64,000 bases of DNA from Misgurnus anguillicaudatus (Eukaryota > Chordata > Actinopteri > Cypriniformes > Cobitidae), in contig NC_073340.2 in the NCBI RefSeq assembly GCF_027580225.2, positions 37,112,001-37,176,000 of the forward strand, written 5' to 3'. The notes beneath the pieces were generated by a model. The model saw only the letters and a program-made list of their open reading frames with translations, searched no databases and had not been told where the DNA came from. Positions within the stretch are counted from its first letter, which is position 1, and every line of letters starts with the position of its first letter. Position numbers and translations under genes: made by a program. Positions 1 through 48,500 of the stretch are shown here, in pieces.

Positions 1-2
1 AG

Positions 3-35472
<35,470 letters not shown>

Positions 35473-35907
35473 TGGGTCTGGATTATAGCATGTATTGAGT
35501 ATTATGAGTTCTGACATATCACTTATGTCACTTATGTGCCTTTTTTGTGTTATATGAACAGTTTGCGGTTTAAAAGTAGTGTTGGCAGTAGTTTTTTCCA
35601 ATTTCAGATAATGAATGGAAAGGTGGGTCCAAAATAATTGTCATGGTTTATATCAATCTTTCGAGATGATAAAAGTTTTTTCATAGTCTTAGGCGCAGGT
35701 TTGGTGTTTGGTCCCTACAAACATTTCGCTGATATTTTCTCCTCTGAGATAAGATTTGCTCATTGGCTGTAAAATGAATTACATGAAGCGCTTACAGTTT
35801 TCTAAGATTTCATTTTCATCTGACCGGATGGGGTCAAATCTATCATTAATTTATGCGGTGGTTTTTGAGTTTAACAATTTATTTTATGTAAATATGTATC
35901 AGGTGTG

Positions 35908-35913
35908 AATAAA
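35908..35913 (+). terminator. polr3a polyadenylation signal
   Basis: Canonical AATAAA 436 bases past the polr3a stop, followed within about 30 bases by a T-rich stretch (TGTTTCTCTTTATTTTTTG) that would serve as the downstream element. It is the first such hexamer after the stop. Confidence 0.6.
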
Positions 35914-36231
35914 ATCTGCATTGACAACATTCGTGCATTGTTTCTCTTTATTTTTTGTAAATGCATCAGCGTATTTGATTATGTTTCACACGTTTGAATG
36001 AATGCAAACAATTCTTATCATAACTCATTTGACTTCAGTAATGTTTTTGGATGAAACTGGATTTTCAGTAAGAAATAAAGTAGGTTGGTACTTCATATTT
36101 ATTGAAACTGTTGGATTGTAATATCAGATTGACATGTCAGATCTCAGTCACACGAGTTTAATGCCTTTACTGTAAACATCCAATAATCTGCATTTCCCAG
36201 TAGATGTCAACAGTTTAGGAAAGTCATTTCA

Positions 36232-36382
36232 AACATGTCAATACATTGAAATAAAAACCATGTCAATAAATTGAAATAAAAAAAACATGTCAATACATTG
36301 AAATAAAAAAAACATGTCAATAAATTGAAATAAAAAAAACATGTCAATAAATTGAAATAAAAAACATGTCAATACATTGATA
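36232..36382 (+). repeat. minisatellite, about 27 bp x 6
   Basis: Tandem units of ACATGTCAATACATTGAAAT followed by 3-8 A; the main variant is CATTG against AATTG. Lies in the polr3a-qrfpr intergenic region, just past the polr3a polyadenylation signal. Confidence 0.93.
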
Positions 36383-38359
36383 AAGGATTGTGAGAGATGT
36401 ATTTCTTATAAAGACATTTACAAAATGCATTCAAATGACTGGTCGAATCTGATTCTGATGCAAAACATATTTATTACCAACAATGATAAAGATTAAAGAA
36501 ATGAAGCCTCTTTGAATTCAAGCACATTCACTGTTCAAATGTTTTCAGTGAGGATTACTATCATTATCATGTACAAAAAACAGCTTATGAAACACTGGTA
36601 ATGTTTTCTTTGAAAGAATATTTCAAAATCTAATCTCAGCAAAGTTATAAACTTCAATACAAAACAATTTGGTTCTTTATTAACAACAATAATGAACAGC
36701 GCTGTCAGTGTTTTTGTACAGTATGTGATTTCTCTTAACCCTGATATTACTGCTGTGGTCTGTTATTATCAGATGAACTTTAACTCTTTACTAATGCCTG
36801 TAAAAATAGATCGTTTTTCCCTCAAGAAGTTTATAATGTCCTAAACTCTGTTCTCACTAAATAACAATGATAAAGGACATTTGCCTTTGCTCCATAATAT
36901 AATTTATACCAGGGGGCTGCTGTTGAATGCTTTATTCTGATTGGTTAAGAAATTATGTATGGGTGCATTATTTTTCAATAAATGCACACCTAACCTGTCA
37001 AATGTCTTAAAATTACCACAAGGGCTGGGTTTCTCGATAACAATTGAACTTGATCTACTTAACGAACGTTAGTTATTCTTTCACGAGCTTTCCCAAAAAT
37101 GCACTTAAATATGATCACGCGTAAGCTTTAAGTGCTACTTACGGGTCGCAATCCATTTGTCAAGTGCTGAAATGTCACCTATATGTTGTTTTTTGTTTTA
37201 TGTTTAGCCTAATGATCTTCAAATGAAGTGTACTTTACACTAGTGTTAATAATATTGTTTAATATTGTTCAGTGACTAATTAAATTTTTTAATTGTGCCA
37301 TTTGAAATATTTTTTTCCATATTTATTTAGGACTCATCCCATTGTGCAATGCCTTTTGCAGTTTATATTATTAATTGTTTATTAATATCTGTTTTCTGCA
37401 TACTGTACACATTATATTAAGCACAATTTTTGGTCATTATTAATATCACAATCAGAGAATGAGAGGTAAGAGCATAATAATACTTAGTCTCTTCAAGTAT
37501 CGCCTTCTGAATTTACTAGAATAGATGAAAGGCAGTGAGACGCATGTGAATATTATCACAGATTGAAAACCTTGCACGTGGTTTAATTTTTTTTATTTCT
37601 TTAATTTGTATAAAACCATTAAACAAAGAAGAACTTAATAAATAAATAACATTTAAAAAACATGACATAATCTTCCTTGTAACTCTGTCACTTACGATGC
37701 AAGCATTTTTGTTACTTCAAATCACTCGTAGATCAACAACGATTTTCAAGTGCTACTTAAGTTACAATGATTTTTGGAAACGGTTCTAAGATGATTCAGT
37801 GTGAGACATCTGGCCTTAAAGCTGCTAGGAAACATTTTTCTTTGCAAAAGGATTGCACTTCTTACAAGTGAACTGATCAAATACATCAAATGTAAATTTT
37901 GTGTATATTTCCTTATGTGCAAGCAGCTGTGAAATATTAGCGGGATAATGTGTGGGTGAGCGAGGCACAAACTAATGCAGAGTTCAAAGTAACTCAGCTA
38001 CTTTACACATTTCTACAGGGCCGAGCAATCTCTGCTTTTGGTCTTTTTCTCAGAAGATCTCCTGTGAATTTGTGAAAAGTTTTAATATTTTTTGGTTAAG
38101 ATATTGAACAAAGAGTGATTGGGTGGTGAATTTCTTTATCTTATGTTTTTTTCTATTTTTAGTGTGTAAGTCACCAAATCCAACCTTATATTATTTTAAT
38201 CACTGTCTTGTTACCTAAAATATAACACCATTTTGAAACATGTCAGCAACTCCTAGTAAATGACAGCTGGGGTTGAAGACATTATGGGGTAATGTTTGCA
38301 CTCCTCTCACTTTCGGGGTAATTGTACGATAACTGTAGGACCCACAAACAAACTTCATG
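36383..38359. other. intergenic, MITE fragment only
   Basis: Between convergent polr3a and qrfpr. About 36905-37020 is a fragment of the TGATTGGTTAAGAAAT family also seen at 18388 and 28530. The rest is AT-rich with no conserved frame; a weak inverted relationship between about 37040 and 37780 may mark another old MITE. Confidence 0.5.
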
Positions 38360-38582
38360 TGGTGTTAGCTTAAGCCAGGACTAGGCCTTAGTTTATATAG
38401 GAAATATAACTAGTTTTAACCAACATGACTACTAAAAACATTACTTGTCTGCATTTTGAGGCAAAACAAAGAGCACTGATGTATTTAAAGATATGTCAGT
38501 GCAAGTTGTTTTGAGTTTGGACGGCTCTTACATTTTGTTTTAGTCTAGGACTAGTCTAATCTCTGTCCAGGAAACCACCCCA
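38360..38582. mobile_element. MITE, GGTGGTTTCC family
   Basis: The right end reads CTGTCCAGGAAACCACC; internal landmarks are AAGCCAGGACTAGGCCTTAG and TCTAGGACTAGTCTAATCTC, an inverted pair. The same family is split around the tandem repeat at 39657-42690. Confidence 0.75.
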
Positions 38583-39137
38583 AGTGTTTATTTGTAGCAG
38601 AGATGTGTGTGTTGATCCGAAAAAAAAAATGATTCATGGAACTTAAATATTTTTTGAATGATAGAGCTAAAAAGCGTTAGGTTGTGCTCCGCTCTCCCCT
38701 ACTTTCAGCTGGTTTACTATCACAAATATTAATGTCATCAGTTATAAACTATTTATTGAGGATTTTCTCTCCCGCTGGTTTTATACTAGTGAGAAATTGA
38801 ATTATTTTCTTTTCAAGAAACTGTAAACTCAATGCTTTGGGTGAATTCTAGCTGTCATTGTTCTGATGTCGAGTATGTTGAAGATTGTAATTATAGTTTG
38901 TGTTGTAATTTGACCCTGGTTAGTTCTTAGGCCGCTCTCATTGTTGTTAGTTTTCTTCACATGAGGTTTGTCTATATGTTTGAACAGCACTTGAATGATA
39001 GATCTGTCAAGGACTGTAAACTCATCCAACAAAGATGTAAGCTTCGGTCAAACGCTTCTTTCTGTTGCGATGAACACGTCTTCACCTTCGGTCAGATGTC
39101 ATGTCAGGTAACAATATGTTCTTGTCCTCTCAGTTTG

Positions 39138-39550
39138 TTATTTCACACAGGAGCTGCTCGACGGGAGCTGTGTCGAGCGTGACGTGATGTTGACTTTCTG
39201 CTCTGTGAACGCTGTGGATATTTGCAGATCTCCGTGCGATGGGTTCAACAGCACTCTGTTCTGAGGTGTCTCAAGTTCAGCACGGTTTCTGCTGGTTGTG
39301 TTGGTACTGAACACATCGGTTTTCAGATGTTTGGAGAAGTGCACGCTGATGTTCGGCCTGTCTCTGGCGCCGCCCTGGCGGATGGGTCGACGCAGGTACA
39401 CTGAAAGCGTGGCGACGCAGTTCTTTTTAAAGTTCTCGTTCATGAAGGCGTAAACGATTGGATTGTTGAAAGAGTTGGAGAAGCCGATGGCCTGAACCAC
39501 AGCGATGATCATGTTGATGGTCACCTCATCGTAGTTTTTCTCCAGATCAT
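39138..39550 (-). CDS. qrfpr: qrfpr last exon (TM7, helix 8, C tail)
   Basis: Begins NDLEKNYDEVTINMIIAVVQ, continues through AIGFSNSFNNPIVYAF and ends with a Ser/Thr-rich cytoplasmic tail of about 90 residues (…SSSSCVK, TAA at 39140-39138). The Cys just after NENFKKN is a plausible palmitoylation site, which is inference. The preceding intron (39551-44989) is about 5.4 kb and holds the tandem 1.37-kb repeat and a hAT insertion. Confidence 0.92.
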
Positions 39551-42302
39551 CTAAACACAGAACACAGATGTCACTTATCTAACTCATGTGTGAACACATT
39601 TCAAACCGAACCCTAACCCTTTATCTGGATTATAAAAAATGGTAGCACAATAAGGTTGTGGGGTGATTTCCAGGACAGGGCTTATCCTAGTCCCTGACTA
39701 AAATATTTGAGCTCCCTTAATTTAAAAACACCTTACTCATATTATATATATATATTTAAGCAGTGTCGCTCGAGTAGGAGTGTGGTGTAGCTCTATATCA
39801 TCACGGCTGTGATTAGGCCAGAGGCACGAGGCCGCAGGCCGAGTGCCGGAGGCAGTCGCGGCCGTGATGATATAGAGCTATGTCGCACGACTCCGAGAGC
39901 GATATTGCTTTTATACAACAGTTCGACGGCACACGTTTGAAAAACGAAAACTAGAAAACAACAACGGAGTTATTTTAAAAGCCTCTTTGTTTGAGAACTA
40001 CTTCTTCCGCCACGGATTTGAGGGCGGCCAGAATGACAGGTAAAACTTTCGGCTGCTTTGAAGCTCATAACAACTCAATGGACAGAAAAGCCGTTACTTT
40101 ATATTACCGTTTCTTGGTCACAAAGTGTAGTTTTAAGATGAGTTCAGTCGAGAATGTATCTGTATTATATTTAAATCTGCAGTCGATTAGTAAAGATAGC
40201 GCCTGTTTGAACGTTTGCTTAGTGAGATTCGGTACGAATGAGAACCAAAGCATGAGCGGACATCAGTGTTCACTCGCCCCGCTGACCACCGCCCTCTCTG
40301 GGCTACATTTCTGAAAGAGATACCCTGGCTCTCATGCTGGCCTTGTTTGTTTATGATCGTCAAAATGAGATCAAATCAGCAGTATTTGGTGTCATGATCA
40401 AACTATTACTTGTTTTTTCATTCATATTTAGTGTCTTTTGTGTTGTTATTGTTTTGGCGCGAGGTAAAAGTTAATAAAACTATTTGTATAACGTTACTAT
40501 TGCTTTCTCATTTATTCTTAACGTGATACGAGCACTCGATTATTATTATTAAACTTTGTTCTTGTCAGTACTATATAAAACTGTTTTTTATAAGTGTCAG
40601 AGATATGCATGCTGCTTATAAATATACCAGTGGCGATATCTCATAACATGTTTTAATAGTCAGGTCACGATAAAGTAAATGATCAATGTCCACATTTAAA
40701 AGCTGCGGTGCTTACCTGCAGTTCCACGGTGTTTTCGCGTTCTGATAAGAAATATAGCTCCAGAAAAAAAAACGAGTGTTTATATTCCTCTTTCCAAGTG
40801 TTAATCGTCCACACGATGTGATAAGACATTTCTCCCATTAACTGTAACGTAACATCCAAGAGCGCTGATCTTTGACGGAATAATACTTCTGATTGGGGAT
40901 TCAGACTGATTTATGAGCCAACTAATGAGACACACGGAGAGTGATTCAAAAACAGCGCGTCTGTGTTTTTCCATTCAGAGATGAGCCTGCTTAGGACCTC
41001 CATTCACTAGGTGGCGGAATAATACGAAAGGTGAAGAGGTTACAGTGCTGTTATCAGCACAATATCGTATGGCTCTTAGCCAATCAGATTCGAGAACCAG
41101 AAAGAACTGTTGTATAAATATATTTAAGCAATATCACTCGAGTAGGAGTGTGATATAGCTCTATATCATCACGGCTGTGATTAGGCCGAGTGCCGGAGGC
41201 AATCACAGCCGTGATGATATAGAGCTATATCACACTACTCCGAGAGCGATATTGCTTTTATACAACAGTTCGACGGCACACGTTTGAAAAACGAAAACTA
41301 GAAAACAACAACGGAGTTATTTTAAAAGCCTCTTTGTCTGAGAACTACTTCTTCCGCCACGGATTTGAGGGCGGCCAGAATGACATGTAACACTTTCGGC
41401 TGCTTTGAATCACATAACAACTCAATGGACGGAAAACCGGATCTTTATATTACCGTTTCTTGGTCACAAAGTGTAGTTTTAAGATTAGTTCAGTCGAGAA
41501 TGTATATGTATTATATTTAAATCTGCAGTCGATTAGTAAAGATAGCGCCTGTTTGATCGTTTGCTTAGTGAGATTCGGTACGAATGAGAACCAAAGCATG
41601 AGCGGACATCAGTGTTCACTCGCCCCGCTGACCACCGCCCTCTCTGGGCTACATCTCTGACAGAGATACCCTGGCTCTCCTGTTGGCCTTGTTTGTTTAT
41701 GATTGTCAAAATGAGATCAAATCAGCAATATTTGGTCTCATGATCAAACTATTACTTGTTTTTTAATTCATATTTAGTGTCTTTTGTGTTGTTATTGTTT
41801 TGGCGCGAGGTAAAAGTTAATAAAACTACTTGTATAATGTTACTATTGCGTTCCCATTTATTCTTAACGTGATACGAGCACTCGATTATTATTATTAAAC
41901 TTTGTTCTTGTCAGTACTATATAAAACTGTTTTTTATAAGTGTCAGAGAGATGTTTTTGCATGCTGCTTATAAATATACCAGTGGCGATATCTCATAACA
42001 TGTTTTAATAGTCACGTCACGATAAAGTAAATGCTCAATGTCCACATTTAAAAGCTGCGGTGCTTACCTGCAGTTCCACAGTGTTTTCGCGTTCTGATTA
42101 GAGATATAGCTCCAGAAAATGAGTGTTTACAATCCTCTTTCCAAGTGTCCACACGACGTGACAAGACATTAATCCCATTAAGTTTAACGTAACATCCAAG
42201 AGCGCTGATCTTTGACGGAATAATAACTTCCGATTGGGATGCACAGACTGATTTACGAGCTAGTGAACTAATGAGACACACAGAGCGTGATTCAAAACAG
42301 CG

Positions 42303-42333
<31 letters not shown>

Positions 42334-42504
42334 CCAGGTCCGTGTGTGGGTGCAGTTTCTCCATTCAGAGACGAGCCTGTTTAGAGGACCTCCATTCACT
42401 AGGTGGCAGAATAATACGAAAGGTGAAGCGGTTACAGTGCCGTTATCAGCACAATATCGCATAGCTCTTAGCCAATCAGATTCGAGAACCAGAAAGAACT
42501 GTTG

Positions 42505-42554
<50 letters not shown>

Positions 42555-45500
42555 TTATCTCAAGATGCACACCAGTATTGCTTTTGTAAGGTTTGTTTGT
42601 AAAAACTACTTAAATGAAATGTCCTAATATAACTACTAAGCTCTAGTCCTGGATTAATCTAAACCGTGTCTGGGAAACCACCTCTGTATTTGCAAAGGGT
42701 TAATGCATTACCCTTACGAAAATTAACTACAGTTACAAACAGAAACCATGGTTACTGTAGTAAAATAACCATGGTTTTAAAAACTATGATTTTCAAAAAC
42801 TATAGTTAAACCATGGTTTTGCAAATAGTAATCAATAGACCAAAAAAATCATGGTTACTACACTTTTACCGCAAAAAACATGGTTCATTTTCGTACTGGT
42901 AGTAAACATGAACAATACTTCTGCAGCATTATAATCTTAGTTCATTTTACTGTTTACTAATAAATTTAAAATGTAAAACCAAAAGTAATTGTTAGTTAAT
43001 AACCATTGAACTAATACAAACATTTGTATTTGCATTTAGTGAGGGATCATCAACAGCCTGCAGTGCATTAAAGGATTTTATTTGCAGACAAATTGAAGCC
43101 AAAAGAACCACTTGAAGCAAAGCGAAGGGTGACGGCATCCGTACAGCGGATTTAAAATACATAAATGCATGACCGGGCATTGATTATTACACTAATTACA
43201 TGGTCATTTACCAAGATGAAGACAAGATAAAACCAGTATTGCTCTTTGAAGCGCAGTATTTGAGGGAATATTATTGTGCATTAAGTAAGAAATAATATAT
43301 AGGGAGCAGGTTGTTATTAAAATAACAACTTGTTCATTATCCAACTTATTACATTATTATTATTTACCTCATAGGTAAGTTAAGGAGCATTCAATTTCAT
43401 TTTTATCTTGTTTTTATTACTGTAAAGCTGCTTTGGAACAATTAAACAATTGTGAAAAGCGCTATATAAATAATATGGAATTGAATTGAATTAAAAGACA
43501 TTCTTATATTTAATTTTGTGTAATATTAAACTGTACCTGCCCAAATAATTTGCAGCAGGTTACTGTGTGTTATTAGTTTTGAGAGGTAGTTATCTGGAAA
43601 AAACAAACCTGTAAATGTCACGACTGGCCAATCGGATTCAAGCATTCCAACTAACCATGGAAAAACTAACATTAATAAAGATTATTAAATGCTAAAAAGT
43701 GATATTGTTCATGTTAGCTCATGCATTTTCTTATTTTAACAAATACAAGTATAGAAAAACATTTCAGTGATATCCGACGGCCCATTCAGAGCTATACGAC
43801 CTCATTCATTTCAATGGAAGCTTGGCGATTTCTGGCAATACGAGTGAAAGTGACCATTGACAACCGGGTGGGCATGTATAGCGACGCAAGAAAGTTAAGT
43901 TTTACTTTATGCAAATGATGAGTGGTTTTTGGGAGCGACTACCAATGGGAGCGAAGCAGCAGAGTTCATGTCATCCTTCTCTCATCAGTTACTGGAGTGG
44001 ATGGTACTCTCGTATGTTTATGACCAGTGTTGAGGGTAACGCATAACAAGTAACGCGCATTACGTAATAATATTACTTTTCTGATGTAACGAGTAAAGTA
44101 ACTCATTACTAAATGTACACATTAATATTTGAGTTACTTTTTAAAAAAAAGTAATGCAAGTTACTTTTTTAGTTTAATAAATTCAATTTAAAAATAAAAT
44201 ATTGTACTGAATTAAACTGAACATATTAACGTCAGAAACGGAGATGGCAGACCAGAGCTTGACATTTTTACGATCATAAAAAACACCTGCAAGGCCTGAA
44301 AGAGATCAAGCCTCAGCCAAATAAGAAAAAGTAACGTAAACATTACTTTCCATGAAAAGTAACGCAATTAGTTACTTTTTTGGGCAGTAACTTAATATCG
44401 TAATGCATTACTTTTAAAAGTAACTTTCCCCAACACTGTTTATGACAACCAGGCGTTAGAAACGCCTCACTGAAAGAGACGGACGACACACAGCGAAAAA
44501 GTCACTGGTGGTCTGAACGAGGCTTAGGTGGTGCAATAATTCAAGCATGAAGTGTCATTGAAACAACATAACATTTCATCTTTTAGCCTTCTGCACAGTT
44601 GGTGTTTGTGGTTTAATGATGAAGGCTATTTTTGTTAATGATTATTGTGGGTTTGAGAGACCCCCTCTCTACAGTAAATATACTGTAATTTACTGTGAAT
44701 ACAGAGAATCAGATGAATGGCAGTAGTTTTTGTGCTTTCTGACAATATAATTTACGCAGACAAAGCTGCTGTGAGCTGATTGTGGATCTGTATGAGTACA
44801 GTCATTTACATTAGCAGCTATTCAATGGTTTCAACAATCTGCTGTTTGTGCAACTACAGGCACTTCAAGCCCTGAAGACTTTAGCATTGTTTGTGTCCTA
44901 AATAAATACATAAACGATATTTTCACATTATTTACTTTTCCTTTAGAAAATGTTTGTCAAAGAGCATATGGACGATATGAAACACTTACTGTACTCGAAG
45001 AGCATATGGACGATATGAAACGGAGCCCAGCAGATGGTGAAGAGCAAGACAATGGTGACCATCATTTTAACTGCACGTTTCTTCTTCCTGTTTAAAACAC
45101 AACAATACAGTGATGAAAAGACTCTACTCATTATTAACCCCTTAGATATTCTCAGAAAACTACATTGAAATATCTTATGTGGAAAACTATCATTTGTAAT
45201 TTGACCTCGGTTGCTTACAGATCCGAAACTGACCTGTATTGCAGTGTGTCATGTAGCTGTCCATCAATGTAAACAATGTGCAAAGTAGTTGAACCAAAAC
45301 GTGCATGAATAATAAAGTAATTGGTTTCTAAAGTAGGGAGTCGATTCTGAATCGCTGAAACGAGTCGTCATATGGATTGAATCTCCTGCCTGACTTTATC
45401 CACGTAATACCAACACTTTGCATAATCTCCTTGCCCGTGGGAGAAACGAAAACTATGACCTGCCCACAGCTAGTTAGTGTGTAAACATCATATCATGCTG

Positions 45501-48500
45501 TGTTTTCAGTTTGTGTTGTTTTCACTACCAAATGATGAAGGTATATAAAGAATCTGTGGTTAAAATTACTTTTTCACGGAGGGATTTACTAGATGTTTAA
45601 AAGATGGTTCAGTATAAAAGATGGTTCATTACCCACTTTATTTGGAACAACATGCGTCTCCTAACCACAACCTGTAAGTATGATTATAGCTACATAAAAG
45701 CTTAAATGAGTGTAAAAATTGTAATGTCTTTATAACCTGGACTAATGATGAATGATCTGTATTAATGTTGTTTTTTAACTCTTAATATGCTGTCAGAGAG
45801 TCACGTTAGCAAGCGGTTAATGCATGCTGCACTTACGGTTTTGCTATGACCCGGTTAGCTTACTTAAATGCTTAAATGAGTGTAAAAACTTTAGTTTCTG
45901 TCGTCGTTTTATTGCTTGGATTAATGATGAATGATGTGTATTGATGTTGACAATGTCTTCTCAGTAAATCATGTTAGCACGAGGTCAATACATGTTGCAC
46001 TATTGTTGGTCTGTGCCACTGATCTGTGGTCTGTGTCAGTTGACCAATCAGAGCAGAGTAGGCTACTGAAAGGTGGGGTTTAGGCAGACTGAGTCGTTGA
46101 ATGGCTTCACACGAATCGTTTGGGGATCTCTGAGAAATTGGGCAATTTTAAATGTATATTTTGAGAAAATTACAGCGTTTTTTGACCTTGCATTCATTTA
46201 AACCTGTTGTCCGGGACTTATAAACAGTAATAGGACGCTTAAAATCTTACTGGCACTTTAAGTTTGCTGTTACCTTCTATCATAGTAAACTTCATTGGCT
46301 ATTTGCTTTGAATATCCCAATTTATTTGAAATCCCATTTATCATTTAATAGAAGTAAATTGGGATGCAAATGTTTTCATGCAGTAATAGCTGATAATAAG
46401 ATCTTGCACTGTGTGTGTTTGTACTTAGAGATTTTGTTGATCTCTCTGTTGTTCATGGTGCTGAGGACAGACGAGTCTCCCACACGTTTGCGGATCCAGA
46501 GCTCGATGCCGATGCGACTGTAGAGGAAGAGCATAGCAGCCAACGGCAGCAGAAACAGAGCCACCATGATGAAGGTGCTGTAAAGCTGTCGATGCAGAAG
46601 AGACCGCCAGCGCTCCTGACAGCACACGTGATGAAGGTCATACAGAAAATCATACTTCACCTGAAAGACACAGATAAGAAAAACTGACCGTTATTATATT
46701 GAACTAACAGTTATTATGTTTGCTGAAATCTGAATGTGCAGAAAAGTCATTTTAAAGATCACCTACAGGAATTTGACACAGAATCTGTAGCATGGTGCAA
46801 CGTCCAGATTATGGATTGAATTTAAAGATTAAAGATATCTTAAATGCATTGTAGCTCTGAGATGGTTTGAGATGAGCTGAGACAACAGAATTGGAGAACT
46901 TGAGATCCTGGTTGATTGTTTTCTGTAAACAGCTTCTGTTTATGCAGGGCTTATATTTGCATGTATTGAGTCAGGCAGATAGATTTGTGCTGGACAGATG
47001 ATTAAGATGCATGCAAGCGTGACAGTAGTACAGTCATTCTTTCTGGACGGTTAAGCCTTGGGAGAATTGGTCCTCTGGATCTCTTATGAATAACACATGA
47101 ACCTCTGCAATAACACAACACTCAGAAATGACCTCCACTACAAGAGCCCTTTTCACCTGTCAGCCTTCATTGCATTCACCCATCACCTGTTCAACCGCAG
47201 ATGAAACGCTTCTGAAGCTGAGCTGTATGTTCTGTAGACATATCCATTCAATTAACCTGCTACTCATTTAACAACATCAGTCTATTCATTCAGAATGATG
47301 TTTCGCTATTCAACATGACACTCTAAACTTTATAGAACAGAAATACAAATTCTTGAAACAACTTTCACTCTTGAAAACTAAAAGTTTTTTCATAGTAATG
47401 CAACAAAAAACCCATTGTGTCAAAGGTTTTAAAAATAACATATCTTGATGCTTTAGTATAACGGCATCCTTTTAAAGTCATAATTATGAGATAAAAAGTT
47501 GAGATAAACAACTAAAAATTATGCCTATAAAAGTCATAATTACAAGATAAAAAGTAAAAATTATGACTTTAAAAGTCATAAATTTAACTTTTATAAAACG
47601 GGTAGTTCTGGTTCTTCATTCTGATTGGTTGAAATGCGTTCTAAGCCGTGATAAAATACACCGGTAACCTCACGGTTCAGACCGCATTACATTAGTATCA
47701 CTGCGCCACTGTTGCTGCGTACTGATTTCTGAAAATAAACATCACAGTCTTTAATCATATTTTTAATTTGTCTACAATTGCACAATTAATGGCGATATCC
47801 AGATAAATGTCAATAAATATTGTTGAGTCATCTCGTCGATAAAGAGAAAACGTTGTCTGAGGGGTTTATAACTCAAGTCCATACGTCCGCTATTATCCAC
47901 AGGGTGGCGATCTTACCCAATTTAAACACTGACGCATTCACTCAACACTGAAAACAGCGTGTTTTAATCAGGTTCTGAATCTGATCTCTTACAAAAGTTC
48001 TTCACAAAAATGGAATTATCTCTGCTTTTAGCTAAAAAATTTGAGAGGTGATAAGAGAACAAATGAAGGTAAGATGAAACGGGTTTTTGTTGTTGTTGTT
48101 GTTGCTTGAAAGCGGATGGTCTGTTCTTTCATTTGATATTTTATGTTTATTTAAAGAAGATAATTTTTCTGTAAGGCATTAAACTAAAACTGGATGGCAA
48201 CTTAAAAAAAATAATAAAACACTGACGGGGAAAGAGTTCAGCATGCTTCCAAGCATATTTGATCATCACTTCAACAGTTGCACAATATAAATGTTAATGT
48301 ATAAATTAGATGAATGGTGATTTAGAAAATAAACACCACAGTCTTAAATCATATTTTCATTGTCTCTTTGCTGCATCTCTGTTGGTTGTGAACTGTGCTC
48401 TGTTTCGGTCACACTTGATTCTGAGGAACTACTTTGTTTGGCGGAAGAGTAATATTTGTACTAATATAATTACAACTTATTTGTGTTTTATTTTATAAAA

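Larger units (their letters stand above)
39657..42690. mobile_element. MITE split by a 2.76-kb insertion
   Basis: The left piece (39657-39740: GGTGATTTCCAGGACAGGGC, TATCCTAGTCC) and right piece (about 42590-42690: TAGTCCTGGATTAATCTAAA, GTGTCTGGGAAACCACC) are the inverted ends of one GGTGGTTTCC-family MITE, pushed apart by the tandem repeat. Lies in the last qrfpr intron. Confidence 0.7.

Noticed and set aside
39991..41660. Related 107- and 66-codon frames in the two 1.37-kb repeats
   Set aside because: Same sequence in both copies but start and frame length differ through substitutions; no domain, and ordinary for a repeat of this length.
46376..46687. Plus-strand and alternative minus-strand frames over 46376-46687
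   Set aside because: Shadows of the qrfpr exon 46660-46425, which has the receptor motifs and correct splice phases.
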